Shown piece after piece: positions 38,928 to 47,700 of a DNA stretch of 64,000 nt. The translations under genes and the position numbers were made by a program. A model generated the notes under the pieces. That model saw only the letters and a program-made list of their open reading frames with translations. It made no database searches and had not been told where the DNA came from. Each line of letters begins with the position of its first letter. Positions within the stretch are counted from its first letter, which is position 1. The stretch is from Erythrobacter sp. WG (GTDB taxonomy: Bacteria > Pseudomonadota > Alphaproteobacteria > Sphingomonadales > Sphingomonadaceae): contig NZ_JAPFGY010000008.1 of assembly GCF_026586795.1 (NCBI RefSeq), positions 53,050-117,049 of the forward strand, read 5' to 3'.

Positions 38928-38961
38928 GCGAGGCATCAATGGAAAGCAAGCGAGGCATCAA
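38928..38961. repeat. Direct repeat GCGAGGCATCAA
   Basis: The 12-mer occurs at 38928-38939 and 38950-38961, a 22-base period (two helical turns), at the boundary where the GC-rich core sequence gives way to the AT-richer island. It could be an operator upstream of thrS or a duplication made when the island inserted. Confidence 0.6.
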
Positions 38962-39057
38962 ACACTGAAGAAAGCAGCCCAGAGATGAGCGAGTCGGATA
39001 CCAAGATCTAGATTTCCGAGGAGGTGATCGAGGCGGGCGCGGCCCCGCTGACGCGTG

Positions 39058-39633
39058 CTATCGGATTCTACCTCGAAAAGAGTATGTGGACAGCTCGCGA
39101 TTCAAGTGCAGAGCTTTTAAGGGCTGCCCTGTTTGCTTCAGAACCTTGTAGTCTCGCCGAATGAATGTGAGTTCGGTGTATGCCATCTCGCACACATCGA
39201 TCATTTCTTGTAGATGATCGATTGGTGTTGAGTATTTCGCGTTGAAAGTAACCGTTTGGCCGTTGTGGGGCGTCTTGGACACTTTCACGCTTCTGTCTTC
39301 GCGTTGGGCGCCTTCAGCATCGAAAGACCATCCGTCGTGGATGTATCTATTCCGCCTCGGGGCGATTTCGTTGATTATGACGTCCAATGCCTTGGTTGCG
39401 TCATCTCGCCAGTCGGAGTGGCTCACTTTAAGCAGGATCAGACGCTTGGCCGTTTCGCATCGCTTTGCGAGTTGGTCGTTCGCCAAGATGCAAGCGGTTG
39501 TTTTCTCGTCCACCCCCGATAGCTCTTGGACCAAGAGGGCTACGCCGTAGTCTAGCCGCGCTGTCGCAATGCAGAGATAGCCTATGGCCTTCGCAAAGTC
39601 GTCCGCACTTGGATGCGGCTCTTGAGGTGTCAT
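39058..39633 (-). CDS. HEPN-like protein of unknown function, probably acquired
   Basis: 191 residues, with visibly lower GC and different codon use than its neighbours. An N-terminal helical region (AKAIGYLCIATARLDYGVALLVQEL) is followed by EIAPRRNRYIHDGW, where Arg94-Asn95-x3-His99 fits the R-x4-H active-site motif of HEPN RNases. The rest is an unassigned mixed region. HEPN proteins often act as toxins or phage-defence RNases, usually beside an antitoxin; here none is obvious. The start is supported by a GGAG box seven bases upstream. Confidence 0.65.
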   Translation of the reverse strand: MTPQEPHPSADDFAKAIGYLCIATARLDYGVALLVQELSGVDEKTTACILANDQLAKRCETAKRLILLKVSHSDWRDDATKALDVIINEIAPRRNRYIHDGWSFDAEGAQREDRSVKVSKTPHNGQTVTFNAKYSTPIDHLQEMIDVCEMAYTELTFIRRDYKVLKQTGQPLKALHLNRELSTYSFRGRIR

Positions 39634-39783
39634 GGAACACTCCGATCAGACAAAGAGGACGAGGCGCTGAAGCGCATGCTGCGCAATTCGCACCAGAAAC
39701 ACGAGCCGATCACCCCGTTGGGGCAGAAGCGGCGGGAATTGAAAAACGGAGCCGACCCGAAGGCCAGCCCCGCCAAAGGCTAG
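39613..39783 (+). pseudogene. Remnant or tiny gene, unknown function
   Basis: A 56-codon frame from ATG 39613 to TAG 39781-39783. The C-terminal 45 residues (SDKEDEALKRMLRNSHQKHE... ending KASPAKG) look like real protein, charged and helical, whereas the first ten residues overlap the divergent start of the HEPN-like gene and look non-coding. It is therefore probably the 3' end of a gene cut when the neighbour arrived, or begins at the internal ATG 39676. Its stop overlaps that of the convergent HTH gene by four bases. Confidence 0.35.
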
Positions 39784-39971
39784 AACAGCGTGGGCTGGTG
39801 GTCAGCGCCCCGCTTCCCAGTCTTCACTTCGGACACCCGTCCTTGGTTCCAATCGAGATCGGCTGCGATGTCGTGCTGGAACTCGCCAGCGGCGAGCCTG
39901 CGTTTAACCTCGCAGTAGACTTCTGGAGAGTATGGTGCCCGCTCGGGGCGCTTGGGTCGTTCAACGATCAT
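39780..39971 (-). CDS. Small helix-turn-helix protein
   Basis: 63 residues. YSPEVYCEVKRRLAAGEFQHDIAADLDWNQGRVSEVKTGKRG is a compact helix-turn-helix of the kind seen in small phage- or plasmid-borne regulators (the QHDIA...NQGRVSEV core). The start at 39971 has GGAAAGGAT seven bases upstream, so the gene is plausibly expressed. It lies in the low-GC island, whose 5' leader (40020-40090) is rich in short hairpins. Confidence 0.65.
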   Translation of the reverse strand: MIVERPKRPERAPYSPEVYCEVKRRLAAGEFQHDIAADLDWNQGRVSEVKTGKRGADHQPTLF

Positions 39972-40020
39972 GGATTTATCCTTTCCATGTGACGACCGGA
40001 CTTGACGAGGAATCCCCGGT

Positions 40021-40085
40021 GTGGGTATTCCCACCCCGTAGCGGGGATTATCCCGCTCCCACCCCCGGACAAACTTGGGTGGGAG
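40021..40085. repeat. Cluster of hairpins in the island
   Basis: Within 65 bases are GTGGG/CCCAC (40021-40034) and CTCCCACCC (40056-40064) with GGGTGGGAG (40077-40085), plus a CCCCG/CGGGG pair between them. They lie upstream of the small HTH gene. The region from 39972 to 40297 has no gene; these and the following terminator are all I see. Confidence 0.5.
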
Positions 40086-40098
40086 TTGCCCCGAGAAG

Positions 40099-40125
40099 CC
40101 CCGGCGTTCGCACCGCCGGGGTTTT
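40099..40125 (+). terminator. Intrinsic terminator, plus strand
   Basis: CCCCGGCG (40099-40106) pairs with CGCCGGGG (40114-40121), a seven-base loop, followed by TTTTCGCTTTT. This is a strong terminator with no intact gene in front of it on the plus strand; it may belong to a lost gene of the island. Confidence 0.85.
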
Positions 40126-40297
40126 CGCTTTTCGGAACAATCACATTGTAGGAATCCACAGAGCGGGCAATGAGTCCAGCCACGTTTTGTTCTCGGGCTG
40201 ACTCCGCTGGGGATAACGGCGCTAAAGCAACCACCTCTCGCGCTTCTCGCCAAAGTAGCGAGGCCGCTTCGGCCCAAGTGGCGAGGCGTTTACAGCC

Positions 40298-41956
40298 TTA
40301 CATCGCCAGCTTGCCCGAACCCTTCGCGCTGGTGATCCGCTTGGTCCCCGCCAGCTGCGCCGCGCGTTGCTTCGCGCCGCCGGTGAAGCGGTATTCGGTC
40401 GCCACCGTCGCCGGGGTCAGCTCCACCAGCATATAGCCGCGCTGGGCGGTGTCGGCCCATTTCAGCTGGCTGTTCTCGGCCACCAGCGCCGCCGCAAGCG
40501 CATCGGGCTTGAGGAAATTGAGGTAGCTTTCGAAGCCGGGCGAGCTCACCGACTGGCCGGCGAACTCGACGCCGACCGGCTTGCCCTCGTGGGCGAGGTC
40601 GAAGGCCCAGGCGTTGTGGCTGTCGCCCGCCAGCACGACGAGATTGGCGTCGGCATCGAGCGCGGCCTTGAACACCCGCTCGCGCGCGGCGGGGTAGCCG
40701 TCCCAGGCGTCCATGTTGGAGGGCAGGCCGACCTTGCTCGCGGCGACCGCGGCCGTAAGGCGCTGGCGCACGAAATCAGGGAGGCCCCCGCCGATCCCCT
40801 CGGCAAAGGCGCGCGGCGTCTTGAGGTTGCCCATGTTCACCTGCTGGCAGAGCACCTGCCACTGGGTGCCCGACCGGGTCGAGGCGGCGAGGCCCTTGAC
40901 GAGCCAGTCCTGCTGGGCCGCCCCGAGCAGTTGACGGTTCCGGTCTGCCCATTGCCCGTCGCGGAAGGCGGCGAGCGCGGCGTCGAGCGCCTGCGGATCG
41001 GTCTTCCCGGCCATCACGGCGGCAAGGCTGAACTGCTGCTCGCGCCCCTCGAGCCGGGTGTCGAGCTTGAACAGGGTGGCAAGATCGCCGATCTGGTAGG
41101 TGGCATAGGCCTCCTCGCCGACCGGCATCCATTCGCGGTAGGCGCGCTTGGCGGCGGCCTTGCGCACTGCCCAGTCGCCCTCGGTCGCCGGCTGGTGGTT
41201 CTCGGCCCCGCCGGTCCAGCTGTCGTTGGCGCTTTCGTGATCGTCCCAGCAGGAGATCATCGGCAGCACCTGGTGGAGGCGCTGGCAGTCCGGATCGGCG
41301 CGGTAGGTGGCGTAGCGTAGACGGTAGTCGGCAAGCGCGACGAGCTCGTTGGCGGGCTCCAGCACGCGGCCTTCGATGGTCTGGGTGGCCGAGGGGTAAT
41401 TGCCGCGCGCATATTCGTAGATGTAGTCGCCGACATGCACCGCGAGATCGGCGTCGTTGGCGCTCGCCGCGTGGCCGTAGGCGTTGAACCAGCCGAAGCC
41501 GAAATTGGAGCAGGAGAACACCGCCAGCAGGAAGCGGCCGGTCTTGCCCTCCGGCAGGGTGCGGGTGCGCCCGATGGGCGAGGCGGTGCCGTCGGGCGCG
41601 AGGAAGCGGTAGAAATACCAGCGGTCGGGCGCGAGCCCGGTGGCGACGCCCTTGGCGCACCAGTCCCGGTCCGCCGATGCGGTGACGGAGCCTTCCGCCA
41701 CGGGCCTGGCGAAGTTCTCGGTCTCGCTCACCTGCCAGGTCAGCGGTGTATCGGCATCGGCGACGTAGCGGGTCCAAAGCAGCACCGATTTCGCCGCCGG
41801 CTCGCCGCTGGCGACGGCGTGGGTGAAGCCCTTGCCGAAGCCGGTGGCGGCGGCAGGGGCAGCGGCGACGGCGGCGCCCGCGCCGGCGAGGGCGAACAGG
41901 CTGCGACGGGTGATGTTCGTGGGCGCGGGCTGGGCCGCAGGTTCGGTCTTGATCAT
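40298..41956 (-). CDS. phoD: Alkaline phosphatase D family protein (PhoD), Tat-exported
   Basis: 552 residues. Twin-arginine signal NITRRSLFALAGAGAA (about 15-35). The PhoD core shows FLLAVFSCSNF, LAVHVGDYIYEYARG, SCWDDHESANDSWTG, LAGDSHNAWAFD and EFAGQSVSSPG, which hold the iron/calcium ligands. It releases phosphate from mono- or diesters in the periplasm. The start at 41956 sits just before the Tat signal. It borders the low-GC island, divergent from the hydrolase gene. Confidence 0.94.
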   Translation of the reverse strand: MIKTEPAAQPAPTNITRRSLFALAGAGAAVAAAPAAATGFGKGFTHAVASGEPAAKSVLLWTRYVADADTPLTWQVSETENFARPVAEGSVTASADRDWCAKGVATGLAPDRWYFYRFLAPDGTASPIGRTRTLPEGKTGRFLLAVFSCSNFGFGWFNAYGHAASANDADLAVHVGDYIYEYARGNYPSATQTIEGRVLEPANELVALADYRLRYATYRADPDCQRLHQVLPMISCWDDHESANDSWTGGAENHQPATEGDWAVRKAAAKRAYREWMPVGEEAYATYQIGDLATLFKLDTRLEGREQQFSLAAVMAGKTDPQALDAALAAFRDGQWADRNRQLLGAAQQDWLVKGLAASTRSGTQWQVLCQQVNMGNLKTPRAFAEGIGGGLPDFVRQRLTAAVAASKVGLPSNMDAWDGYPAARERVFKAALDADANLVVLAGDSHNAWAFDLAHEGKPVGVEFAGQSVSSPGFESYLNFLKPDALAAALVAENSQLKWADTAQRGYMLVELTPATVATEYRFTGGAKQRAAQLAGTKRITSAKGSGKLAM

Positions 41957-42036
41957 GGGCAGGCGCCTATCCCTCTCCGATTGCGCTATGGTGACAATGC
42001 TTGCGCCGCCCCGCCGGCGCAAGGCATGAGGCGGCG

Positions 42037-42771
42037 ATGAACGACATTCTGTACCACACCCTCTACGATGGCCGCCGCGTCGCCTTCCGCTATACCGACG
42101 GCGCGGGGCCGTGCTGCGTGTTCCTCCCCGGCTACATGTCCGACATGGGCGGCAGCAAGGCGAGCGCGCTGTTTGCCGAGGCGCAGGCGCAGGGCCGCGC
42201 CTGCCTGCTGCTCGACTATTCGGGCTGCGGCGCGAGCGACGGTGACTTCGCGGACGGGATGCTGTCGAAGTGGCGCGACGAGGTACTGGCGCTGGTCGCG
42301 AGCTATGTCAGCGGCCCGGTGCTGCTGGTCGGCTCGTCGATGGGCGGGTGGCTGATGCTGCTGGTTGCCGAGCACCTCAGGCACCGTCTCGCAGGCCTCG
42401 TCGGCATCGCCGCGGCGCCCGACTTCACCCAGTGGGGCTACACCGCCGAACAGCGCGCGCAGCTGGCGGCGGGGGAGACGATCCTCGAGCCCAACCCCTA
42501 CGGCCCCGAGCCGACGCCCACCCATCCCGGCTTCTTCGCCGATGCCGAATGCCACTTGCGGCTCGGCCGGGAAATCGACCTCGCCTGCCCGGTGCGCCTG
42601 ATCCACGGCAAGGCCGATACGGACGTGCCCTACGACATCTCGCTCCGCCTCAAGGCGGCGCTGCGGTCGGGCGACGTTCAGGTGACGCTGGTAGAGGACG
42701 GCGACCATCGCCTCTCGCGGGAGAGCGATATCGCCCTCCTCAAGGCCGTGGTGGCCGAATTCTACGGATAG
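42037..42771 (+). CDS. Alpha/beta hydrolase (ABHD10-like thioesterase/esterase)
   Basis: 244 residues. The catalytic serine lies in VGSSMGGWLML, Asp in IHGKADTDVPY and His in DGDHRLSRE, and the FLPGYMSDMGGSKA oxyanion loop resembles the ABHD10 group of acyl-protein thioesterases. It is probably a cytosolic esterase. ATG 42037 is chosen because the frame upstream starts at TTG within a GC-rich stretch. Followed seven bases later by the TPR gene. Confidence 0.87.
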   Translation: MNDILYHTLYDGRRVAFRYTDGAGPCCVFLPGYMSDMGGSKASALFAEAQAQGRACLLLDYSGCGASDGDFADGMLSKWRDEVLALVASYVSGPVLLVGSSMGGWLMLLVAEHLRHRLAGLVGIAAAPDFTQWGYTAEQRAQLAAGETILEPNPYGPEPTPTHPGFFADAECHLRLGREIDLACPVRLIHGKADTDVPYDISLRLKAALRSGDVQVTLVEDGDHRLSRESDIALLKAVVAEFYG

Positions 42772-42778
42772 AAGGCCC

Positions 42779-43675
42779 ATGTCCCTGCTCCTCGCCCTGC
42801 TGATGCAAGTCGGACCCAACCCGCTGGCGGGGGGGATGCAGGGGGACGATCTGGTGCGCGACCGCCCGGTGCGGCGTGACGGCGTGGAGGCCGGGAACGC
42901 GGAGCTCACCAGCGCGTGGTTCGAGGGATGCCTCGCCCAGCTCGAGGAGGACCCGGCGCGGGCCAATGCCATGGCACAGATCCGCCGGTCCGAGACCACC
43001 GGCACCGACCGCGTGCTCGCCAACCTGTGCCTCGGCACCGCCGCGAGCCGCTTGGCGCTGTGGGACGACGCCCGCGCCGCCTTCGCCGCCGCCCGCGCCG
43101 AGACGCCCGAGGACGAGGTGCGCGCCCGCGCCCGCTTCGCCGCGCTCGCCGGCAACGCCGCCCTCGCCAGCGGTGATGCCGCCGGGGCCGAGGGGCTGCT
43201 GGCGCTGGCCGGGGCCGATGCGGCGCGAGCGAAATATCCGGTGCTCGAGGCCATCGCCGCGACCGACCGCGCCCGCGCGCTGGTCGCCCTCCAGCGCCCG
43301 GACGAGGCGCTCGCCGCGCTCGAGACCGCCACGACCCGCGCGCCGGACCGCCCCGAGGGCTGGCTCCTCAAGGCGACCTTGCTGCGCCGGCTTGAACGTC
43401 TCCCCGAGGCGCAGGCCGCGATCGAGCGGGCGGCGACGCTTGGACCCAGCGATCCGGCCACCGGGCTCGAGGCCGGGCTCATCGCGGTGCTCGGCGGGCG
43501 CGAGGCGGCGGCGCGGGCGAGCTGGCGTTCGGTGATCGACCTTGCCCCCGGCACGCCCGAGGCCGCCACCGCGCAGGGCTACCTTGCGCAACTGGGCGAG
43601 AATATCGACATGGGCAGCCCCGGCCCGGCCCAGCCGTCGCCGCCGCAGCAGCAGCAGCAGGAGCAGCCGCGATGA
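42779..43675 (+). CDS. Tetratricopeptide-repeat protein
   Basis: 298 residues. A short hydrophobic N-terminus (SLLLALLMQVG) suggests export or anchoring. The remainder is helical pairs with TPR spacing (ALVALQRPDEALAALETATTRAPDRPEGWLLKATLL and following), ending in a Pro/Gln-rich tail. TPR proteins serve as assembly platforms; the partner is not known. Its stop overlaps the start of the next gene by four bases (ATGA). Confidence 0.82.
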   Translation: MSLLLALLMQVGPNPLAGGMQGDDLVRDRPVRRDGVEAGNAELTSAWFEGCLAQLEEDPARANAMAQIRRSETTGTDRVLANLCLGTAASRLALWDDARAAFAAARAETPEDEVRARARFAALAGNAALASGDAAGAEGLLALAGADAARAKYPVLEAIAATDRARALVALQRPDEALAALETATTRAPDRPEGWLLKATLLRRLERLPEAQAAIERAATLGPSDPATGLEAGLIAVLGGREAAARASWRSVIDLAPGTPEAATAQGYLAQLGENIDMGSPGPAQPSPPQQQQQEQPR

Positions 43676-44673
43676 CCCGTTTCGCCGTCCTCGATCTCGT
43701 CCCGGTGCGCGAAGGCGGCACGCTGGCCGAAGCCTTCGCCGCCACCGCCGATCTCGCCCGCGCCGCCGAACGCTTCGGGTGCGACCGGTTCTGGGTGGCC
43801 GAGCATCACGCGATGGACGGGATCGCGGGCGGGGCGACCTCGGTCGTGCTCGCCCATGTCGGCAACGCGACGCACCGCATCCGCATCGGATCGGGCGGGA
43901 TCATGTTGCCCAACCACACCCCTTTCCAGATCGCCGAGCAGTTCGGCACCTTGGATGCCCTGTTTCCGGGGCGCATCGACCTCGGGCTCGGCCGCGCGCC
44001 GGGGGCGGGGCCGGAGCTCCAGCGGGCGCTCAGGAAGAACCTCCACCAGGCCGCAGAGTATTTCCCGCAGGACGTGGTCGAGTTGCGCGCGCTGCTGACC
44101 GGGGACCATGACCTGCCGATCAAGGCAACCCCCGGCTTCGGCGCGCAGGTTCAGCTGTGGATGCTCGGCTCGAGCCTGTTCGGCGCGCAGCTCGCCGCGA
44201 AGCTGGGCCTGCCCTACGCCTTCGCCGCGCACTTCGCCCCCGATCACCTCGACGCCGCGCTCGCGGTCTATCGCCGCGACTTCCAGCCCTCCGAGGCGCT
44301 GGCGCGGCCGCACGTGATGGTCGCGATGAACGTCTTCGCCGCCGAGACCGAGGCCGAGGCACGGCTCGTCGCCTCCTCGCAGCAGCAGAGCTTCGTGCGG
44401 CTGCGCACCGGTCAGCCGGGCAGGCTACCGCCGCCGGTCGCCGATTATGCCGACACCCTCCCGGCCAGCGCGCAGGCGATGCTCGCCCACCTGGGGCAAG
44501 CCGCCGCCGTCGGCACGCCGGCGCAGGTGCGCGAGGGCATTGCCGCCTTCGTGCGCCGCACCGGGGCCGACGAGATCATGCTGTGCGGCGCGACCTACGA
44601 TCCCGAAGCGCGCATCCGCTCGCTCGAACTCACCATGGACGCCTGCCAGAGCGTCGCGGCGGCGTCATCCTAA
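43672..44673 (+). CDS. LLM-class flavin-dependent oxidoreductase
   Basis: 333 residues of the luciferase-like monooxygenase fold (F420/FMN TIM barrel): DRFWVAEHHAMDGIAGGATSV, the GSGGIMLPNHTPFQIAEQFGTLDALFPGRIDLGLGRAPG stretch typical of the group, and a C-terminal VREGIAAFVRRTGADEIM. It oxidises an unknown substrate with a reduced flavin. It ends the esterase-TPR-LLM unit. Confidence 0.92.
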   Translation: MTRFAVLDLVPVREGGTLAEAFAATADLARAAERFGCDRFWVAEHHAMDGIAGGATSVVLAHVGNATHRIRIGSGGIMLPNHTPFQIAEQFGTLDALFPGRIDLGLGRAPGAGPELQRALRKNLHQAAEYFPQDVVELRALLTGDHDLPIKATPGFGAQVQLWMLGSSLFGAQLAAKLGLPYAFAAHFAPDHLDAALAVYRRDFQPSEALARPHVMVAMNVFAAETEAEARLVASSQQQSFVRLRTGQPGRLPPPVADYADTLPASAQAMLAHLGQAAAVGTPAQVREGIAAFVRRTGADEIMLCGATYDPEARIRSLELTMDACQSVAAASS

Positions 44674-44796
44674 TCGATCATCGCGCTTGCGTGGCGAGGC
44701 AGAAAGCCTGTATCGCGCAAGACACGAATAGAACAATCCGGCACAACATAATTGCTTCAAGTCGAAGCCGGAACGCAGGTTGGACAGGAGCCTTCA

Positions 44797-47700
44797 ATGG
44801 GGTCGAAACCCGTCGCCGCCGCGCCTTCGAAAGCGCTGATCAAGGCCTTGCGTCTGCAGCTGGAGGCGTCCCTCCTGCCCGGCGATGCGGCCACCGAGAA
44901 GAGCGTGCTGGACGAGGCGGCCGGCTACCTGCTCGCCGCCGGCGCGATTCGTGCGCCGGGACAGCCGGTGATCCAGCTGGAATCCGCCGGGGGGGAGCGC
45001 CGCCACCTCAGGATCGCGGTCATCAACGACGACCAGCCCTTCCTCGTCGATTCGATCGCCGCCACCATCGCCGCACAGGGCGTGGACATCGACCTGCTGC
45101 TTCACCCCGTTGTCCCCGTGGAGCGCGATGGCGGCGGCACGATCACCCGCCTCGGCAAGGACGGCGCGCGCGAATCGCTGATCTATATCGAGACCCCGCG
45201 CGTCGATGCGCGCCAGCGCCGCGAGCTTCTCGAGGCGCTCGAGACCACGCTCGGCGATGTCCACGCGGCGGTGGCGGACTGGCCGGGGATGCAGGCGGCG
45301 ATCACCGCCGATGCCGAGGCGGCAGGTGCGCTCGACCCCGAGATGGGCGCATTGCTGGCGTGGCTCGGCGGCGGGATGCTGACCCAGCTGGGCCATCTCA
45401 CCCGCCACCGCGACGGCACGATCGCCGATCGGCTCGGCATCTGCCGCGCCTCGGCGAACGACCTGCTCGCCGCCGTCAGCTACGAACGCGCCTTCGCCTG
45501 GTTCGACAGCGAGGAGGCCGCCGGGCGCGTGAGGCCGCTGCTGGCGATCAAGTCCAACGTCCAGTCGCGGGTCCACCGCGCAAGCCCGCTCGACCTGTTC
45601 ATCGTGCCGGTGCGCAATAACGGGGCGATCACCGCGCTCTCGATCCACGCCGGCCTGTGGACCAGCGCGGCGATGAACGAGCGCCCGCACGAGGTGCCGG
45701 TGCTGCGCCGGATGGTGGACGAGCTGACCGCCAAGCTCGGCTTCGATCCGCACGGGCACAACGGCAAGGCGCTGGTGCACGCCTTCACCTCGCTGCCCAA
45801 CGACCTGCTCACCGCCTTCGAGCCCGACCGTGTGGCCGAGCTCGTCACTGCCAAGATGGTGCTGATCGACCGTCCGCGCCCGCGCCTCATCATGGTGCGC
45901 GCCACGCTCGAGCGCCACGTCTTCGCCTTCGTGTGGCTGCCGCGCGACCAGCTGTCCACCGACGTCCGACTCCAGATCCAGGCGATGCTGCTGCGCACGT
46001 CCGGCGCGCAGCTGCTCGACTGGAGCCTGTCGGTCGAGAGCAGCACGCTCGCGCTGCTGCGCTTCCTGATCGACGTGCGCGCCTGCGACACCCTGCCCGA
46101 CGATGCCGCCATCGAGGCCGAACTCTTCGACCTGCTGCGCGGCTGGAACGAGGCGGTCGCGACCCACCTCGCCGCCTTCGAGGAGGAAGGCCGTGCCGCC
46201 GCGCTCGCCGCGCGCTATGCCCCCGCTTTCCCGACCGGCTACCGCCTCGCCTATGGCCCCGAGGAGGCGGCGCGCGACATCGCCCGCCTGCGCAGCCTTG
46301 CGCTGGGCGAAGGGGAGGGCGAGCGGATCGAGCGGCTGGTGCGGCTCTACCGCCTGCCCGCCGACGGGCCGCAGACGCTCCGGCTCAAGGTCTATGTGCT
46401 GAAGGGCACGCTGGCGCTGTCCGATGCGGTCCCGGCGCTCGAGAATTTCGGCTTCCGGGTGCTCGCCGAAATGCCGACGCCGCTCGCCGATGCGTCGCTC
46501 GGCGCAATCGACGAGTTCCTGCTGAGCCTGCCCGCCGGGCGCGAGGCGGGTGCGCTGCTCGAACGCGCGGACGCGATCGAGGCGGCGCTCGCCGCGGTGC
46601 TCAACGGGCAGGCCGAGGACGATCCCTTCAACCGCCTCGTCGCCGCCGCCAGTCTCGCCCCGCGCGAGGCCAACTGGATGCGCGCGATCTACCGCTACCT
46701 GCGCCAGACGGGGGTGAGCTTCACCATCGGCACGGTGGTCGATGCGCTGGTGGCCGCGCCGCAGGTGACCCGTGCGATGGTCGAGCTGTTCAAGGCGCAC
46801 CACGACCCCGCCTTCGCGGGCGACCGCGAGGAGGCGGCCGCCGCCGCGCAGAGCGCCTTCACCCGCGGCCTTGCCAAGGTCACCGCCAGCAACGACGACC
46901 GCCTGCTGCGCCTCTATCGCGCGGTGCTCGCCGCGGTGCTGCGCACCAACGCCTTCGCCCCGGCGTCCGAGGAGGCGCTCGCCTTCAAGCTCGATTCCGC
47001 GCTGGTGCCGGGCCTGCCCAAGCCCGTGCCGTGGCGCGAGATCTTCGTCTATTCGGCGCGCGTCGAGGGCATCCACCTGCGCTCGGGCGCGGTGGCGCGC
47101 GGGGGCCTTCGCTGGTCCGACCGGCGCGACGACTTCCGCACCGAGATCCTCGGCCTGATGAAGGCCCAGCGCGTCAAGAACGCGGTGATCGTGCCGACCG
47201 GGGCCAAGGGCGGGTTCTATCCCAAGCAGCTCCCCAACCCCGCGATCGACCGCGAGGGCTGGGCCGCCGAGGGCCGCGCGTCCTACGAGATTTTCATCCG
47301 CACCCTGCTGTCGCTCACCGACAACATCGTGGAGGGACGCGTGGTGCATCCCCACGGCGTCGAGGTGCTGGATGGCGAAGACCCCTATTTCGTGGTCGCC
47401 GCCGACAAGGGCACCGCGACCTTCTCCGACATTGCCAACGGCATCGCCCAATCGCGCGACTTCTGGCTCGACGACGCCTTCGCCAGCGGGGGCTCGAACG
47501 GCTACGACCACAAGGCGATGGGTATCACCGCGCGCGGCGCGTGGCTCAGCGTCCAGCGCCACTTCCGCGAGCTGGGCGTGGACGTGCAGAACGATCCCGT
47601 CACCGTGGTCGGCTGCGGCGATATGTCCGGCGACGTGTTCGGCAACGGGATGCTGCTGTCCAAGGCCCTGAAACTCGTCGCCGCCTTCGATCACCGGCAC

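Noticed and set aside
38478..38939. Histidine-rich frame on the minus strand (HHPHHHHDPDDH) as an alternative leader
   Set aside because: It runs into thrS in another frame and the neighbour is a threonine, not histidine, gene. The Thr frame has its own ATG and an in-frame TAA.
38709..39011. 100-codon plus-strand frame upstream of thrS (contains VVRVVVVVRVV)
   Set aside because: Its valine run is the complement of the threonine codons of the leader. No ribosome site and no homologous look.
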